Source of the DNA: Streptomyces sp. NBC_00459
Lineage (GTDB): Bacteria > Actinomycetota > Actinomycetes > Streptomycetales > Streptomycetaceae
Assembly: GCF_036013955.1 (NCBI RefSeq)
Contig: NZ_CP107903.1
Span: 8,246,001 to 8,310,000, forward strand
DNA length: 64,000 nucleotides
Direction of reading: 5' to 3'
Part shown: positions 8,576 through 18,054 of the stretch, piece by piece
Layout of the letters: each line of letters starts with the position of its first letter
Position numbering within the stretch: position 1 is the first letter of the stretch
Position numbers and translations under genes: made by a program
Notes under the pieces: model-generated
Database searches by the model: none
What the model was told of the DNA's origin: nothing
The model's input: only the letters and a program-made list of their open reading frames with translations

Positions 8576-10249
8576 TCAGCCACCTACGACGTCGACGAAC
8601 ACCGGGTTGGAATAGAACCACGTATCGGCCCACGGGTCACCGTTTCCGGGCTCGTGAGTGATCGGCCCGTGCGGGTCGACCGAGGCGCCGAGGTACCCGG
8701 CGCCGTGCCGGTTGCCGTCGCTGCCGCGCAGCCGGACGTAGAACGACTCGTCGCCCGCGGTCAGCGGCACGCGCAGGGTGTACGTCCCCGTGCGGCCCGT
8801 CACGTCCTTCGACTTCACGACCTTCGTGTCCGGCGCCTTCCAGGTGTCCCGGTCGGCGACCGGGCCGCGTACCGCGCCCCGGATCACGTCGACGTGCGCC
8901 AACTCGGGCAGGATTCTCTGCGGGTTGAGGCGGGAGGCGGTGGTCACGGTGATGTTCAGCGTCAGCTTCTCGCCCCTGCGGACCCGGAGCCGGCCGCCCA
9001 GCGTGACACCCCGGCCGAAGTCGCAGTCACGCGTCAGCCGTACGTCGAGCCCGTCCAGCAGATGGCCGTGGTCCAGCCAGACCCGGCCCGCGCGCATGCC
9101 CGCCATCACCGCGCGGTAGCCGTAGCCCGTGACGCCCACGTGGGTGCGGCTGAACTGGCCGGGCCAGAAGTCGCTGCCGGGCTGCGGCGTGTCGGTGTTC
9201 ACCGGGTCGGGCAGCTTTCCGGTGTTGTCGAAGTTCTGCCCGGCCGGCCAGTCGCCGTTCTTCCAGGTGTCGAAGACGATCCGGTGCGCGTCGGAGTTCG
9301 TGGTGATCGAGAACAGGCTGCCTTCGGCCAGCATCGAGTCCCACAGACCGCCGACCGTCGCGGTCGCCCAGTCGAAGCCGCCGTACGTCAGATACCCGTC
9401 CGCCGGATAGCCCTGCCAGGACTGTGCCGTGGGCTTGTTCTCGTACTCGCCGCGGACCGAGGTGGCCCCGCGCCAGCCGGGGATGGCCGCACCCTGGGCA
9501 CCGGGCGCGCCCTCCATGCCGATCATGATCTCGGGAGCCGCGTCACGCCAGTTGCGCATCTCGTGCGGGGAGTCGATGCCCAGGCGCATCGGGTGGTTGG
9601 CGAGGACCAGCACGTCGTCGACGTAACCGGTACGGCGCTGCTCGGCCAGCCACTTGATCGCCTTGACGGCGTGCGCCTCGTTGCGGGCGGTGTCCGCGCC
9701 GCCGGCCGAGCCGTCCGTGTAGCCGAGGAGCTTGCCGTCGTAGGCGCTCTCGAACTTGGTGAGCAGGTCGACCTCGCGCTGGCCGGGCGGCGAGAAGACC
9801 GTGCAGTGCTCGGCGCCCGGGATGTACCACTCCAGGCCCTGGAAGATCAGCTGGCGCGGGTTCTCCTTCCGCGCCTTGAGGATCTCGGCGTGCTCCAACG
9901 GGGCCCCGTACTGGGCGTGCCCGAAGTTGGAGTGCTCGGTGAACACCATCCAGTCGAGGCCGAACTTCTCGCCCGCCGAGGCCAGTTGGGAGAACGTGTA
10001 CTTGGCGTCATGGCTGTACACGGTGTGGATGTGATGGTCGCCGACGAGGTAGGCGAGGCGCGGGTCGCTGCCGCCGAGCCGGTGCGGACCGGCTGCCGCC
10101 GCGGCGGGTGTCGCCAGCGATCCGGCGGCGAAGGCGGCGCCGAACATGCCCGCCCGGTGCAGGAGTTGACGCCGGGAGACGCCCTGAGCGTCGAGACCGG
10201 CGGGGGAGACGGCGGGGTCGGCCCAGGCAGGCAGCTGTTGCTCTGTCAT
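8576..10249 (-). CDS. Tat-exported PHP-domain metal-dependent phosphoesterase
   Basis: 557 residues. The N-terminus carries a twin-arginine signal (SRRQLLHRAGMFGAAF, then an Ala-rich cleavage region to about residue 53). The PHP domain begins with VGDHHIHTVYSHD near residue 70, continues with FTEHSNFG and FQGLEWYIPG, and ends with NSDAH near 325, giving the usual His/Asp/Glu metal ligands. The C-terminal 170 residues look like a beta-sandwich. It would cleave phosphate monoesters or diesters outside the membrane. It lies between another Tat-exported phosphoesterase and a secreted protein in a glycan locus. Confidence 0.75.
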   Translation of the reverse strand: MTEQQLPAWADPAVSPAGLDAQGVSRRQLLHRAGMFGAAFAAGSLATPAAAAAGPHRLGGSDPRLAYLVGDHHIHTVYSHDAKYTFSQLASAGEKFGLDWMVFTEHSNFGHAQYGAPLEHAEILKARKENPRQLIFQGLEWYIPGAEHCTVFSPPGQREVDLLTKFESAYDGKLLGYTDGSAGGADTARNEAHAVKAIKWLAEQRRTGYVDDVLVLANHPMRLGIDSPHEMRNWRDAAPEIMIGMEGAPGAQGAAIPGWRGATSVRGEYENKPTAQSWQGYPADGYLTYGGFDWATATVGGLWDSMLAEGSLFSITTNSDAHRIVFDTWKNGDWPAGQNFDNTGKLPDPVNTDTPQPGSDFWPGQFSRTHVGVTGYGYRAVMAGMRAGRVWLDHGHLLDGLDVRLTRDCDFGRGVTLGGRLRVRRGEKLTLNITVTTASRLNPQRILPELAHVDVIRGAVRGPVADRDTWKAPDTKVVKSKDVTGRTGTYTLRVPLTAGDESFYVRLRGSDGNRHGAGYLGASVDPHGPITHEPGNGDPWADTWFYSNPVFVDVVGG

Positions 10250-10330
10250 GGTCTGTGGGTTCCCTCGGGAGCTGGTGGGATCTGGAGAACTGTGGATTCC
10301 AGGAGGCTTGGCGGAGCCCGACGGTGTGCG

Positions 10331-12190
10331 TCAGTGGTTCATGAACGAGGTGACGGGCAGCGCCCGTTCGACGATGCGTACGTCGCCGAGGCGGGCGTGC
10401 AGGATCTGGTCGATCTTCCCGGCGTACTCGTAGCCGCCGAGCAGCCACGGCAGCCCGACCGAGGTGATGCCGGTCGAGGTCGCCGTCGGGTTGCGGACGA
10501 CCGGGCAGCCCTGGACGTACAGGGTGGTGTGCCTGCCGTCGTTGACGACCGCGAGGTGCCACCAGGTCTCCAGCGGGGTTTCCTGACCCCAGTTGGTGGC
10601 GATGCCCTGCTGGTTGAGGGGCCGCATGGCCCACTGCGGCTCACGGTCGTTGGAGAGGGACAGCGTGGCCAGCGGCTCGTCCGGGTCGTCGCCCGTCTTG
10701 CCCGCGGCGCCGCCCGTACCGGTTCGGCTGACCACTCCGGCCCAGGCATGGTGCGAGGGGTCCCAGTCGGCGGGCAGCCGGTAGAACGCCTCGATGGTGT
10801 AACCGGCCTTGAACGTGGCCGAGTTGAGGGGCGCGCCGTCGACCGTGCGCAGATAGGCGCCCTTGAGGGGTGACTTGAAGCCGTTGAAGTCCAGGCTGCC
10901 GTGGCCCGGCTGGTCCGGGTGGTGGTCGCTCGACCAGTTCAGCGTGGCGCCCCCGACCGATATCAGCGCCAGGTCGTTGCCCCGGCCGGACCGGTCACGG
11001 ACCGTGCCCCTGAGGGCGGCCCCGTCCGTCTGTCCGTCGAAGCGCCAGTACGCCACCGTGCCCGGGATCACCATCTTGGAGGCCGGGCGGGCGGGGCGTG
11101 CGGGCACCGGGGCGAAGCCGGCGAAACGCTCCGAGAAGTCGATGTCGACGGAGAACCGGTCGGCCTCGCCGCTGAGTTCGATCTCCTGCCGCTCCAGCTC
11201 GTTGAGCCCCTTCGCGGCCCGGCCCAGGATCCACGGGGAGACCGTCTCCACGTCGATGGTGTTCCGGTCGAGGTCGAAACGGTAGAGGCGGATCATCGCC
11301 GCGCCGCCGAAGTACCGGTTCTGATAGTTCGTCAGATGCAGCTCGACCTCATGTCCCGCCGCGTTCTTGCGCGTCGCGCGGCCGGCGGGCCAGTAGTGCC
11401 CGTTGAGGGTGAGGAAGATCTGGTCGTGGTCGGCGATCAGCCGGTCCCACAGCTGCTGCCCGTAGTCGGACAGGGAGTCGTCCTCGACGACCAGCTCGTG
11501 CGTCGTGAGGATCACCGGCAGGGTCGGGTGCTTCGCCAGGACGTCCTTCGCCCACGCGTACCCCTTGTCCGACAGCCGCCAGTCCAGCGCGAGGACCAGC
11601 CACTGCCGCCCGGCCGCCTTGAACACATGGAAGGTGTTGTAGCCGTCGGCCGAGGCCCCGCCGAAGGTCTTCTTCCCCTTGAACCGCTCCGGCCCGAACA
11701 CGTCGAGGTACGGGGAGGCGCCCCGCTGGTCGGTGGTGGAGGACTTCACGTCGTGGTTGCCCGCGAGGACGCTGTAGCCGACGCCCCGCCGGTCCAGCAG
11801 CCGGAACGCCTCGCCGATCGCGGCGACCTCCGGTGCGGCGCCGTTCTGGGTGAGGTCGCCCAGATGGGACAGGAACACGATGTTCTCGTCCCGCCCGTGC
11901 TCCAGCAGATACCGCAGGGACGCCTCGACGGGCGCCTTGTCGATGCTCGGCCCGTCGAAGAGGTACTGGGTGTCGGGCATCACGGCGAGCGTGAACCGGC
12001 GGCTCTCGGTGTCGGGCCGCCACGACGAACGCGTCTGGTCGGTCATGGCTTCAGCGGCGGTCGGCAGGGCGACGGACGTGGTGGCCGCCGCCCCGATCAG
12101 CGCGGTCGCCCGCAGGAAGGTACGCCGCCCGGCGCCCGCCTGGGGTGCTTCGAGGGCAGGCTCGTGCCCGGACTCGTGCGAGGTGCACAC
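10331..12190 (-). CDS. Tat-exported calcineurin-like phosphoesterase with LamG-type domain
   Basis: 619 residues. It has a Tat signal (GRRTFLRATALIGAA, residues about 21-48) and a metallophosphoesterase core with PDTQYL, HLGDLTQNG, LAGNHDV and a late NGHYW, spaced as in dimetal phosphoesterases. After about residue 380 comes a concanavalin/LamG-like sandwich (VAYWRFDGQ, YTIEAFYRLP, WWHLAVVNDG) that commonly binds glycans. The pairing suggests a secreted phosphatase anchored to a polysaccharide. It lies 49 bp downstream of the GH2 gene and 81 bp upstream of the PHP-domain gene on the same strand. Confidence 0.78.
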   Translation of the reverse strand: MCTSHESGHEPALEAPQAGAGRRTFLRATALIGAAATTSVALPTAAEAMTDQTRSSWRPDTESRRFTLAVMPDTQYLFDGPSIDKAPVEASLRYLLEHGRDENIVFLSHLGDLTQNGAAPEVAAIGEAFRLLDRRGVGYSVLAGNHDVKSSTTDQRGASPYLDVFGPERFKGKKTFGGASADGYNTFHVFKAAGRQWLVLALDWRLSDKGYAWAKDVLAKHPTLPVILTTHELVVEDDSLSDYGQQLWDRLIADHDQIFLTLNGHYWPAGRATRKNAAGHEVELHLTNYQNRYFGGAAMIRLYRFDLDRNTIDVETVSPWILGRAAKGLNELERQEIELSGEADRFSVDIDFSERFAGFAPVPARPARPASKMVIPGTVAYWRFDGQTDGAALRGTVRDRSGRGNDLALISVGGATLNWSSDHHPDQPGHGSLDFNGFKSPLKGAYLRTVDGAPLNSATFKAGYTIEAFYRLPADWDPSHHAWAGVVSRTGTGGAAGKTGDDPDEPLATLSLSNDREPQWAMRPLNQQGIATNWGQETPLETWWHLAVVNDGRHTTLYVQGCPVVRNPTATSTGITSVGLPWLLGGYEYAGKIDQILHARLGDVRIVERALPVTSFMNH

Positions 12191-12239
12191 AACTGGCTCC
12201 GTAAGAGGTTCTGTGAGGTGCGAGGAGGTGTGTGGGGGG

Positions 12240-15164
12240 CTACAGGGTGCGAAGAGTCCAGGCCCAGCGGTGGGTGCCCGGCTGCAGGAGATAGGAGGGG
12301 AAGGTGTCGGGGCCGCACGACGCCGTGCCGAGCCCCCGGTGTGCCGCGTCGATGTGGACCACGCAGCCGGACCGTGGCGTCAGCTGGTCGTGGTGTGTGG
12401 CGGCGGCCAGATCCTCGGCGCGGAACCGGGTCACGGAGACCTGGCGCGGCCGGTCCAGCACGACCGAGAGACCGGTGGAGTCCGGTGCCGACAGCCTGAA
12501 CCGTCGTACACCGTGCCGTCCGCCGCTCTCCTGCGGTCGCAGATAGGGGGTGAACAGGGAGTCCACGGGGGCCGAGTGATGCCCGACGGGCGCTCCGGCG
12601 GCGCGGTCCGGATAGGACTCCCAGGGGCCCTGCCCGAACCACTCCAGCAGGTCGAGCCCGGACACCGTCTCGAACACGGAACCGACCCGGGCCACATCGG
12701 CGTAGGCGTCCGGCAGTTCGACGTTCTCCTCGACGCGGATGCCGCCCTGGACCGGGGTGAACACCTGCTCGTGGCGGATGACGCCCTCGTTCGCCGCGTA
12801 CTCGGCGAGCACGGTCACGCGCCCGCCGTCGCGTCGCACGTCGACGGCCTTGCGCACGAGGGTGTCCAGACCCCAGTCCTGCCAGCGGGCCGCCATGCCG
12901 CCCAGCTCGTCGTTGTCGGTCGGCGCCCGCCACAGGGACAGCACGGGCGCGGACGTCAGCAGCGGATGGACCAGCAGCCCGTCCGCGTCGACCTTGACGC
13001 GCGGTCCCGCGACGACGGTCTCCGACACCTCGGGCGCGGCCCGCAGCAACAGCTGGGGCGTGCACATCTCGGTACCGCGCGGCGCCCACGGCTCGTCACC
13101 GGCCGTCGTCACCCGCAGGGTCAGCCAGGCCTCGCCGCCGTCCACCGGCAGCTCGATGGGCAGCGGCACGGCAGCCGTCTCGCCGGGGCGCAGATCCGGC
13201 AGTTCGGCGGGCGCGGTCAGCGTACGGCCGTCCGCGAGCGCCAGTTCCCAGGTGGCCGTGAGCCAGTCCAGGCCCCGGAACGACTGGTGGTTGGCGACGA
13301 CGAGCCCCTCGTGCCGGAAGGCCTCCAGGCGCACCGGAGCCGCGATCTCCCGGTGTTCGTACATGACGGGCTTGGGCGTGCGGTCGGGGAAGACGACACC
13401 GTCGGCGATGAAGGCGCCGTCGTGGGGCGTCTCGCCGAAGTCGCCGCCGTACGCCCAGCGCAGGCCGGGAGCGGCGACACCGTTGTCATAGAGCCCGGCG
13501 CCCGAGCGTCCGAGAGGTCTGCCGCTGTTCACGCACTGAAGGATTCCGTGGTCCCAGAACTCCCAGATGAACCCGCCCTGAAGTCCCGGCGTTGACTCGA
13601 TGGCGGCCCAGTGGTCCGCGAGTGTGCCGTTGCTGTTTCCCATGGCGTGCGAGTACTCGCACTGGATGAGCGGCTTGGTCTGCGTGCCGGACAGGGCGTG
13701 CGCGACACAGTCCTCCAGCGGCGCGTACATCGGACAGGCGATGTCGGAGGCGACCGCCGGATCGGCCCAGCCGAGCTTGGCCGCGCCCTCGTACTGGAGC
13801 GGCCGGGTCGGATCGTGCCGGCGCAGCCAGCCCGCCGCCGCGTCGTGGTTGGCACCGTAGTCGGACTCGTTGCCCAGCGACCAGATGATGATCGAGGGGT
13901 GGTTCTTGTCCCGCAGGACCATCCGCGAGACCCGGTCCACGAAGGCGTTCAGATAGCGCGGGTCGTCCGCGATCTCGTGGGCGTGGTCGTGCGACTCGAT
14001 GTCCGCCTCGTCGACCACATAGAAACCGAGCTCGTCCGCGAGGTCGTACAGCGTCGGGTCGTTCGGGTAGTGCGCGGTGCGGATCGCGTTGAACCCGAAC
14101 CGCTTCAGCAGCGCGAGATCGGCGCGCATGTCGTCGTACGACACGGTCCGCCCGGTCAGCGGATGGAAGTCGTGCCGGTTGACGCCCCTGATGTAGATCC
14201 GCTCGCCGTTGACCAGCAGGTCCCGGCCGGCGATCTCGACGTCCCGGAAACCGATGCGCCGATGCGAGGTGTCGGCGACCGTTCCGTCGGCGCGGTGCAG
14301 CCGGACGGTCAGGCCGTACAGCTCGGGCGTCTCGGCGGTCCAGGTGCGTATGTCGGGCACCTGGGCGGACAGCCGGGGCTCGCCGAGAAAGTCGGAGACC
14401 CGGTCGTCCTGGGCGTTGAGGCGGTCGAACTCAAGGTCCTGGAAGAGGAGTTGACCATCGATCTCGCCCGTGACGTACCACCCCTCCGGCAGCGCGCCGC
14501 CCGCGTCCCGCACCCGGCAGTCGACCCGCAGCTCACCGGAGGCCGGCGCCCGTACGGTGATGTCCGCGAGGTACAGCGGGTCGGTCGCGTACAGCAGCAC
14601 CGACCGTGTGATGCCGCCGTGCCACCACTGGTCCTGGTCCTCGATGTGGGTGGCGTCGGACCACTTGACGACGGTGAGCCGTACGGTCGCCGAGCGGCCC
14701 GGCAGCACGACGTCGGAGAGGTCGAACTCGGCCGCCAGATGGGAGTCCTTGGAGATGCCGACCGGCCGCCCGTCGACATGCACGAGGAGCACGCTCTCGG
14801 CGGCGCCCACCTGGAGCACGATCCGTCGGCCCGCCCACTCGGCCGGAACGTCGAACTCACGCTCGTACACGCCCGTCGGGTTGTCCGAGGGGGACGCGGG
14901 CGGGAAGTCGGGCCACGGCATCCGGACGTTGGTGTACCAGGGCAGGTCGTCGGTGTCCTGGAGGGTCCAGGCGCCGGGGACCCGGGCCGAGGACCAGGCG
15001 TCCGCGACCTCGGCCGTCGGTGTCGGGAGCAGTTGGAAACGCCAGTCGCCGTCCAGCGAGAGCGCCTGGGCCCGCCGGTCGACGGCGTTCATGGGCAGCC
15101 GCCCCCACGAAGTCACTTCGGGTGACTCCCAGGGGCGCAGGGCGAGCAGGGGATCGTCGGTCAT
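12240..15164 (-). CDS. Glycoside hydrolase family 2 (beta-galactosidase-like)
   Basis: 974 residues in LacZ-like order: sugar-binding jelly roll, immunoglobulin-like domain, TIM barrel, second immunoglobulin-like domain, and a C-terminal beta domain (LWRAPTDND, LEWFGQGPWESYPDR). The acid/base Glu is in SLGNESDYG (about residue 430) and the nucleophile Glu in QCEYSHAMGNSNG (about 500). No signal peptide is seen, so it acts on imported oligosaccharide. The ATG at 15164 overlaps the previous stop as ATGA; an in-frame ATG two codons earlier is possible. The C-terminal motifs favour beta-galactosidase over beta-mannosidase or glucuronidase. Confidence 0.82.
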   Translation of the reverse strand: MTDDPLLALRPWESPEVTSWGRLPMNAVDRRAQALSLDGDWRFQLLPTPTAEVADAWSSARVPGAWTLQDTDDLPWYTNVRMPWPDFPPASPSDNPTGVYEREFDVPAEWAGRRIVLQVGAAESVLLVHVDGRPVGISKDSHLAAEFDLSDVVLPGRSATVRLTVVKWSDATHIEDQDQWWHGGITRSVLLYATDPLYLADITVRAPASGELRVDCRVRDAGGALPEGWYVTGEIDGQLLFQDLEFDRLNAQDDRVSDFLGEPRLSAQVPDIRTWTAETPELYGLTVRLHRADGTVADTSHRRIGFRDVEIAGRDLLVNGERIYIRGVNRHDFHPLTGRTVSYDDMRADLALLKRFGFNAIRTAHYPNDPTLYDLADELGFYVVDEADIESHDHAHEIADDPRYLNAFVDRVSRMVLRDKNHPSIIIWSLGNESDYGANHDAAAGWLRRHDPTRPLQYEGAAKLGWADPAVASDIACPMYAPLEDCVAHALSGTQTKPLIQCEYSHAMGNSNGTLADHWAAIESTPGLQGGFIWEFWDHGILQCVNSGRPLGRSGAGLYDNGVAAPGLRWAYGGDFGETPHDGAFIADGVVFPDRTPKPVMYEHREIAAPVRLEAFRHEGLVVANHQSFRGLDWLTATWELALADGRTLTAPAELPDLRPGETAAVPLPIELPVDGGEAWLTLRVTTAGDEPWAPRGTEMCTPQLLLRAAPEVSETVVAGPRVKVDADGLLVHPLLTSAPVLSLWRAPTDNDELGGMAARWQDWGLDTLVRKAVDVRRDGGRVTVLAEYAANEGVIRHEQVFTPVQGGIRVEENVELPDAYADVARVGSVFETVSGLDLLEWFGQGPWESYPDRAAGAPVGHHSAPVDSLFTPYLRPQESGGRHGVRRFRLSAPDSTGLSVVLDRPRQVSVTRFRAEDLAAATHHDQLTPRSGCVVHIDAAHRGLGTASCGPDTFPSYLLQPGTHRWAWTLRTL

Positions 15165-16147
15165 GACCATTCCGAAGTCGGTGGCGGGAGGGGAGACGTG
15201 GTGGGCCGGGGCAGGACGTGGCCCGACAGGCCCCAGGCGGGGTCGGCCGGGATGCCGAGGCGGTCCAGGACGGTGGGGGCGATGTCGATGAGGCGGGGTG
15301 TGTCCAGCCGGGTGCCGCCGGGTGTTCCGGGCTCGGCGAGGACGACGAAGACCTCGCGCTCGGCATGCGTGTCGCCTCCGTGGCCGCCGGTGTCGAGATG
15401 GCCGTGGTCCGTGGTGACCAGCACCGTCCAGTGCTCGTCCGCACGGGCGGGGTGGGAGCGCCGGGCGGCGATGGCGTGCAGCAGCCGCCCGAGGTGGGCG
15501 TCCTGGGCGAGGAGGGCCCGATCGTAGGCGGGGCTCAGGGGGCCCGTGGCGTGGCCGGCCTCGTCGGTGGCGCCGAAGTACACGAACACGACGTCCGGGT
15601 CGTCCTCGGTGAGCCAGCGTACGGCGGTGTCGGCGACGAGACGGTCCGCGCCCTCGTAGCCGTCGGATTCACCGTCGTACCGCGCGCGCTCGCCGATGCC
15701 GGGCCCCAGGGTGCCGCGGTCGACCAGTTCGGGCCAGGACACCGCCGCCGCCGTGCGCAGACCGGGCCGGGCAGCGGCCGCGCGGCTGAGGAAGTCGGGG
15801 TGGCGGGTGTAGTCGGCGCCGGTGAAGTCGTTGCCGGTCACTCCGTGCCGGTCGGGCCACACCCCGGTCAGCACGCTCGACCAGCCGGGGCCGGAGTCGG
15901 TGTAGGCCATGCTGGTGGACGGCCCGTCCTCGGCCTGGCCGTCCACCTCGCCGTAGGGCAGCAGGCTGCTGCCGTGGGAGCCCGCGGCCATCAGGCTGTG
16001 CAGCACGGGTGCCGTGGACGGCGGGCGAAGCGGGACGGGGGTGCCCCCGTCCGCCGCCCGGGGGAGGGGCAGCCGGTCGAAGCGCACCCCGTCCATACCC
16101 ACCACGAGCACCTTGCCGCGTCCCGGCCGTCCGCCGCCGTCCACCAT
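15161..16147 (-). CDS. Type I phosphodiesterase / nucleotide pyrophosphatase-like enzyme
   Basis: 328 residues of the alkaline-phosphatase superfamily. VVGMDGVRFD gives the first metal Asp, YTDSGPGWSSVLTGVWPDRHGV holds the nucleophile Ser/Thr region, FGATDEAGH gives Asp and His, and TTDHGHLDTGGHG the last Asp-His pair. It has no signal peptide. The ATG at 16147 follows GAAGGG. It lies between the ABC permease and GH2 genes and overlaps the GH2 start by 4 bp. In this operon it could remove phosphodiester-linked groups from imported sugar phosphates; that is inference. Confidence 0.75.
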   Translation of the reverse strand: MVDGGGRPGRGKVLVVGMDGVRFDRLPLPRAADGGTPVPLRPPSTAPVLHSLMAAGSHGSSLLPYGEVDGQAEDGPSTSMAYTDSGPGWSSVLTGVWPDRHGVTGNDFTGADYTRHPDFLSRAAAARPGLRTAAAVSWPELVDRGTLGPGIGERARYDGESDGYEGADRLVADTAVRWLTEDDPDVVFVYFGATDEAGHATGPLSPAYDRALLAQDAHLGRLLHAIAARRSHPARADEHWTVLVTTDHGHLDTGGHGGDTHAEREVFVVLAEPGTPGGTRLDTPRLIDIAPTVLDRLGIPADPAWGLSGHVLPRPTTSPLPPPTSEWS

Positions 16148-16179
16148 CGCGCACCCTTCTCGTGTCTCTCGTGAGCGGT

Positions 16180-17049
16180 TCAGCTGCCCTGTACCGCGCC
16201 TTCGGTGGCGCCGGCGATGAACCCGCGCGCGAAGATCGCGAAGACCACGACCAGCGGGACGGACGCCATGAGCACACCGGCCATGACCATGCTGTAGTCG
16301 GTGCTGTGGCCGACGTTGAGCTGGGCCAGCTCCACCTGGAGCGTGACGTGTGCGGGGTCGGTGAGCACGATGAGGGGCCAGACGTAGTCGTTCCAGGCGC
16401 CGACGAAGGCGTAGATGGCGAGGAAGGACATCGCGGGCTTGATCATCGGCAGCGCGACGTTCCAGTACTGACGGAAGAACCCGGCGCCGTCGATGCGCGC
16501 CGCGTCGAGCAGTTCGTCGGGCACACCGTTCTCGATGTACTGGCGCAGCCAGAAGATGCCGAAGGCGTTGGAGAGGGCGGGCCAGACCAGCGCCTTGAGC
16601 ATGCCGACCCAGCCGAGCTCGGACATCAGGATGAACTGCGGCAGGACGGCCAGCTGGAGCGGCAGCATCATGAACACCAGCAGCGTGCCGAAGAGCACCT
16701 TGCGCCCGGGGAAATCGAACTTGGCGAAGGCGAAGGCCGCCAGGGAGTCGACGAACAGCACCAGGACCGTGGTGACGCACGCGACGACGACCGTGTTGAG
16801 CATCGACCCGAAGAAGTCGATGGTGTCGAGCACACCCCGGATGTTCTCCAGCAGATGGGAGCCGAAGGTCAGCTTCGGTGGGCTCTTGTAGATGTCGCGC
16901 GTGGTGTTGGTCGCCATCACGATCGTCCACACGAACGGGAAGACCGAGACCAGGACGGCCAGGACGAGGAAGAGGTGGGCGGACAGGCCCTTGGGGCGGC
17001 GTGGCCGCTTCGCGCCCGTGGCCGGCCGCGGTGTGGCGGCTGTCGTCAT
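16180..17049 (-). CDS. Sugar ABC transporter permease (MalG type)
   Basis: 289 residues with six membrane helices and the cytoplasmic EAA loop seen as DELLDAARIDGAGFFRQYWNVALP, which contacts the ATPase. The ATG at 17049 overlaps the stop of the partner permease as ATGA. It forms a CUT1-family heterodimer with that permease. No ATPase gene is present in the cluster, so the shared MsiK-type ATPase used by many Streptomyces sugar importers is the likely energiser, from family knowledge. Confidence 0.85.
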   Translation of the reverse strand: MTTAATPRPATGAKRPRRPKGLSAHLFLVLAVLVSVFPFVWTIVMATNTTRDIYKSPPKLTFGSHLLENIRGVLDTIDFFGSMLNTVVVACVTTVLVLFVDSLAAFAFAKFDFPGRKVLFGTLLVFMMLPLQLAVLPQFILMSELGWVGMLKALVWPALSNAFGIFWLRQYIENGVPDELLDAARIDGAGFFRQYWNVALPMIKPAMSFLAIYAFVGAWNDYVWPLIVLTDPAHVTLQVELAQLNVGHSTDYSMVMAGVLMASVPLVVVFAIFARGFIAGATEGAVQGS

Positions 17050-18053
17050 GACTTCCTCCCTCGTTGCACGATGCGCCAGTTGATGACGACGAGCACGATG
17101 ATCAGTACGAAGAAGGCCCACACGATGGCCGCGCCGTAGCCGTAGTCGTTGTCGAGGAAGGCCGACTGGTAGAAGTACAGCAGCGTGGTCAGACCCGCCT
17201 GGCCCGGGCCGCCGAGGTTCTGGTTGGCGGCGTTGCTGGCGAAGAGGACCTGGGGTTCGCTGAAGCTCTGCAGACCGTTGATGGTCGAGATGACGACGGT
17301 GAACAGGATGATCGGCCGCATGATCGGGATGGTGATCTGGAAGAACGTGCGGATGGGGCCCGCGCCGTCCATCTTCGCCGCCTCGTAGACCGACTGCGGG
17401 ATGGCCTGGAGACCGGCCAGGTAGATGATCATGTTGTAGCCGGTCCACATCCAGGTCATCAGCAGTGCGATGACCACCTTGATCAGCCATGGGTTGCTCA
17501 GCCATGGGACAGGTGAGATGCCGACCATGCCCAGGATCGCGTTGACCAGGCCGAAGTCGTTGCTGAACACCGCGCCGAAGAAGATCGCCACGGCGACGAT
17601 CGACGTGACGTTCGGCACGTAGAGGGCGATGCGGTAGAAGCCCTTGAAGCGGCGCACCGAATGCAGCACGGTCGCCAGGACCAGGGCGCCGAAGAGCGTG
17701 GGCACGGTGGACAGGACCCAGATCGCCAGGGTGTTGCGGATCGACAGCCAGAAGACCGGGTCGCTCCAGAGGAACTCGAACTGCTGGAGGCCCACGAACT
17801 GCTTGGTGCCCAGACCGTCGTAGCGCTGGAAGGCCAGATACAGCGAATAGAAGACGGGGACGAACGAGAAGGCGATGAAGATCAGGTAGAAGGGCGAGAT
17901 CGCAAGGTACTGCCGCCAGTACGACAGCACTGAGCGACGTCCGGGCCGCGCGACGCCCGCGGGCGGGGTGCGTCGCGGGCGGAAGCGGGCCGGGCCGGGC
18001 CCGCCACGGTGCTTCGGCACCGTGGCGGATCCGGTGACCGGAGGTGACGACAC
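17046..18053 (-). CDS. Sugar ABC transporter permease (MalF type)
   Basis: 335 residues with a basic, Pro-rich N-terminal tail of about 40 residues, six membrane helices and the EAA loop QSVYEAAKMDGAGPIRTFFQITIP near residue 215. The GTG start at 18053 is one base after the binding-protein stop. With the next gene it makes the membrane channel of a CUT1 oligosaccharide importer. The transported sugar is unknown but should match the GH2, GH4 and GH38 enzymes encoded around it. Confidence 0.85.
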   Translation of the reverse strand: MSSPPVTGSATVPKHRGGPGPARFRPRRTPPAGVARPGRRSVLSYWRQYLAISPFYLIFIAFSFVPVFYSLYLAFQRYDGLGTKQFVGLQQFEFLWSDPVFWLSIRNTLAIWVLSTVPTLFGALVLATVLHSVRRFKGFYRIALYVPNVTSIVAVAIFFGAVFSNDFGLVNAILGMVGISPVPWLSNPWLIKVVIALLMTWMWTGYNMIIYLAGLQAIPQSVYEAAKMDGAGPIRTFFQITIPIMRPIILFTVVISTINGLQSFSEPQVLFASNAANQNLGGPGQAGLTTLLYFYQSAFLDNDYGYGAAIVWAFFVLIIVLVVINWRIVQRGRKS

Positions 18054-18054
18054 C

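Noticed and set aside
16147..16930. Open frame extending the phosphodiesterase upstream through the permease gene
   Set aside because: The added part is a shadow of the MalG-type permease. ATG 16147 has its own GAAGGG ribosome site.
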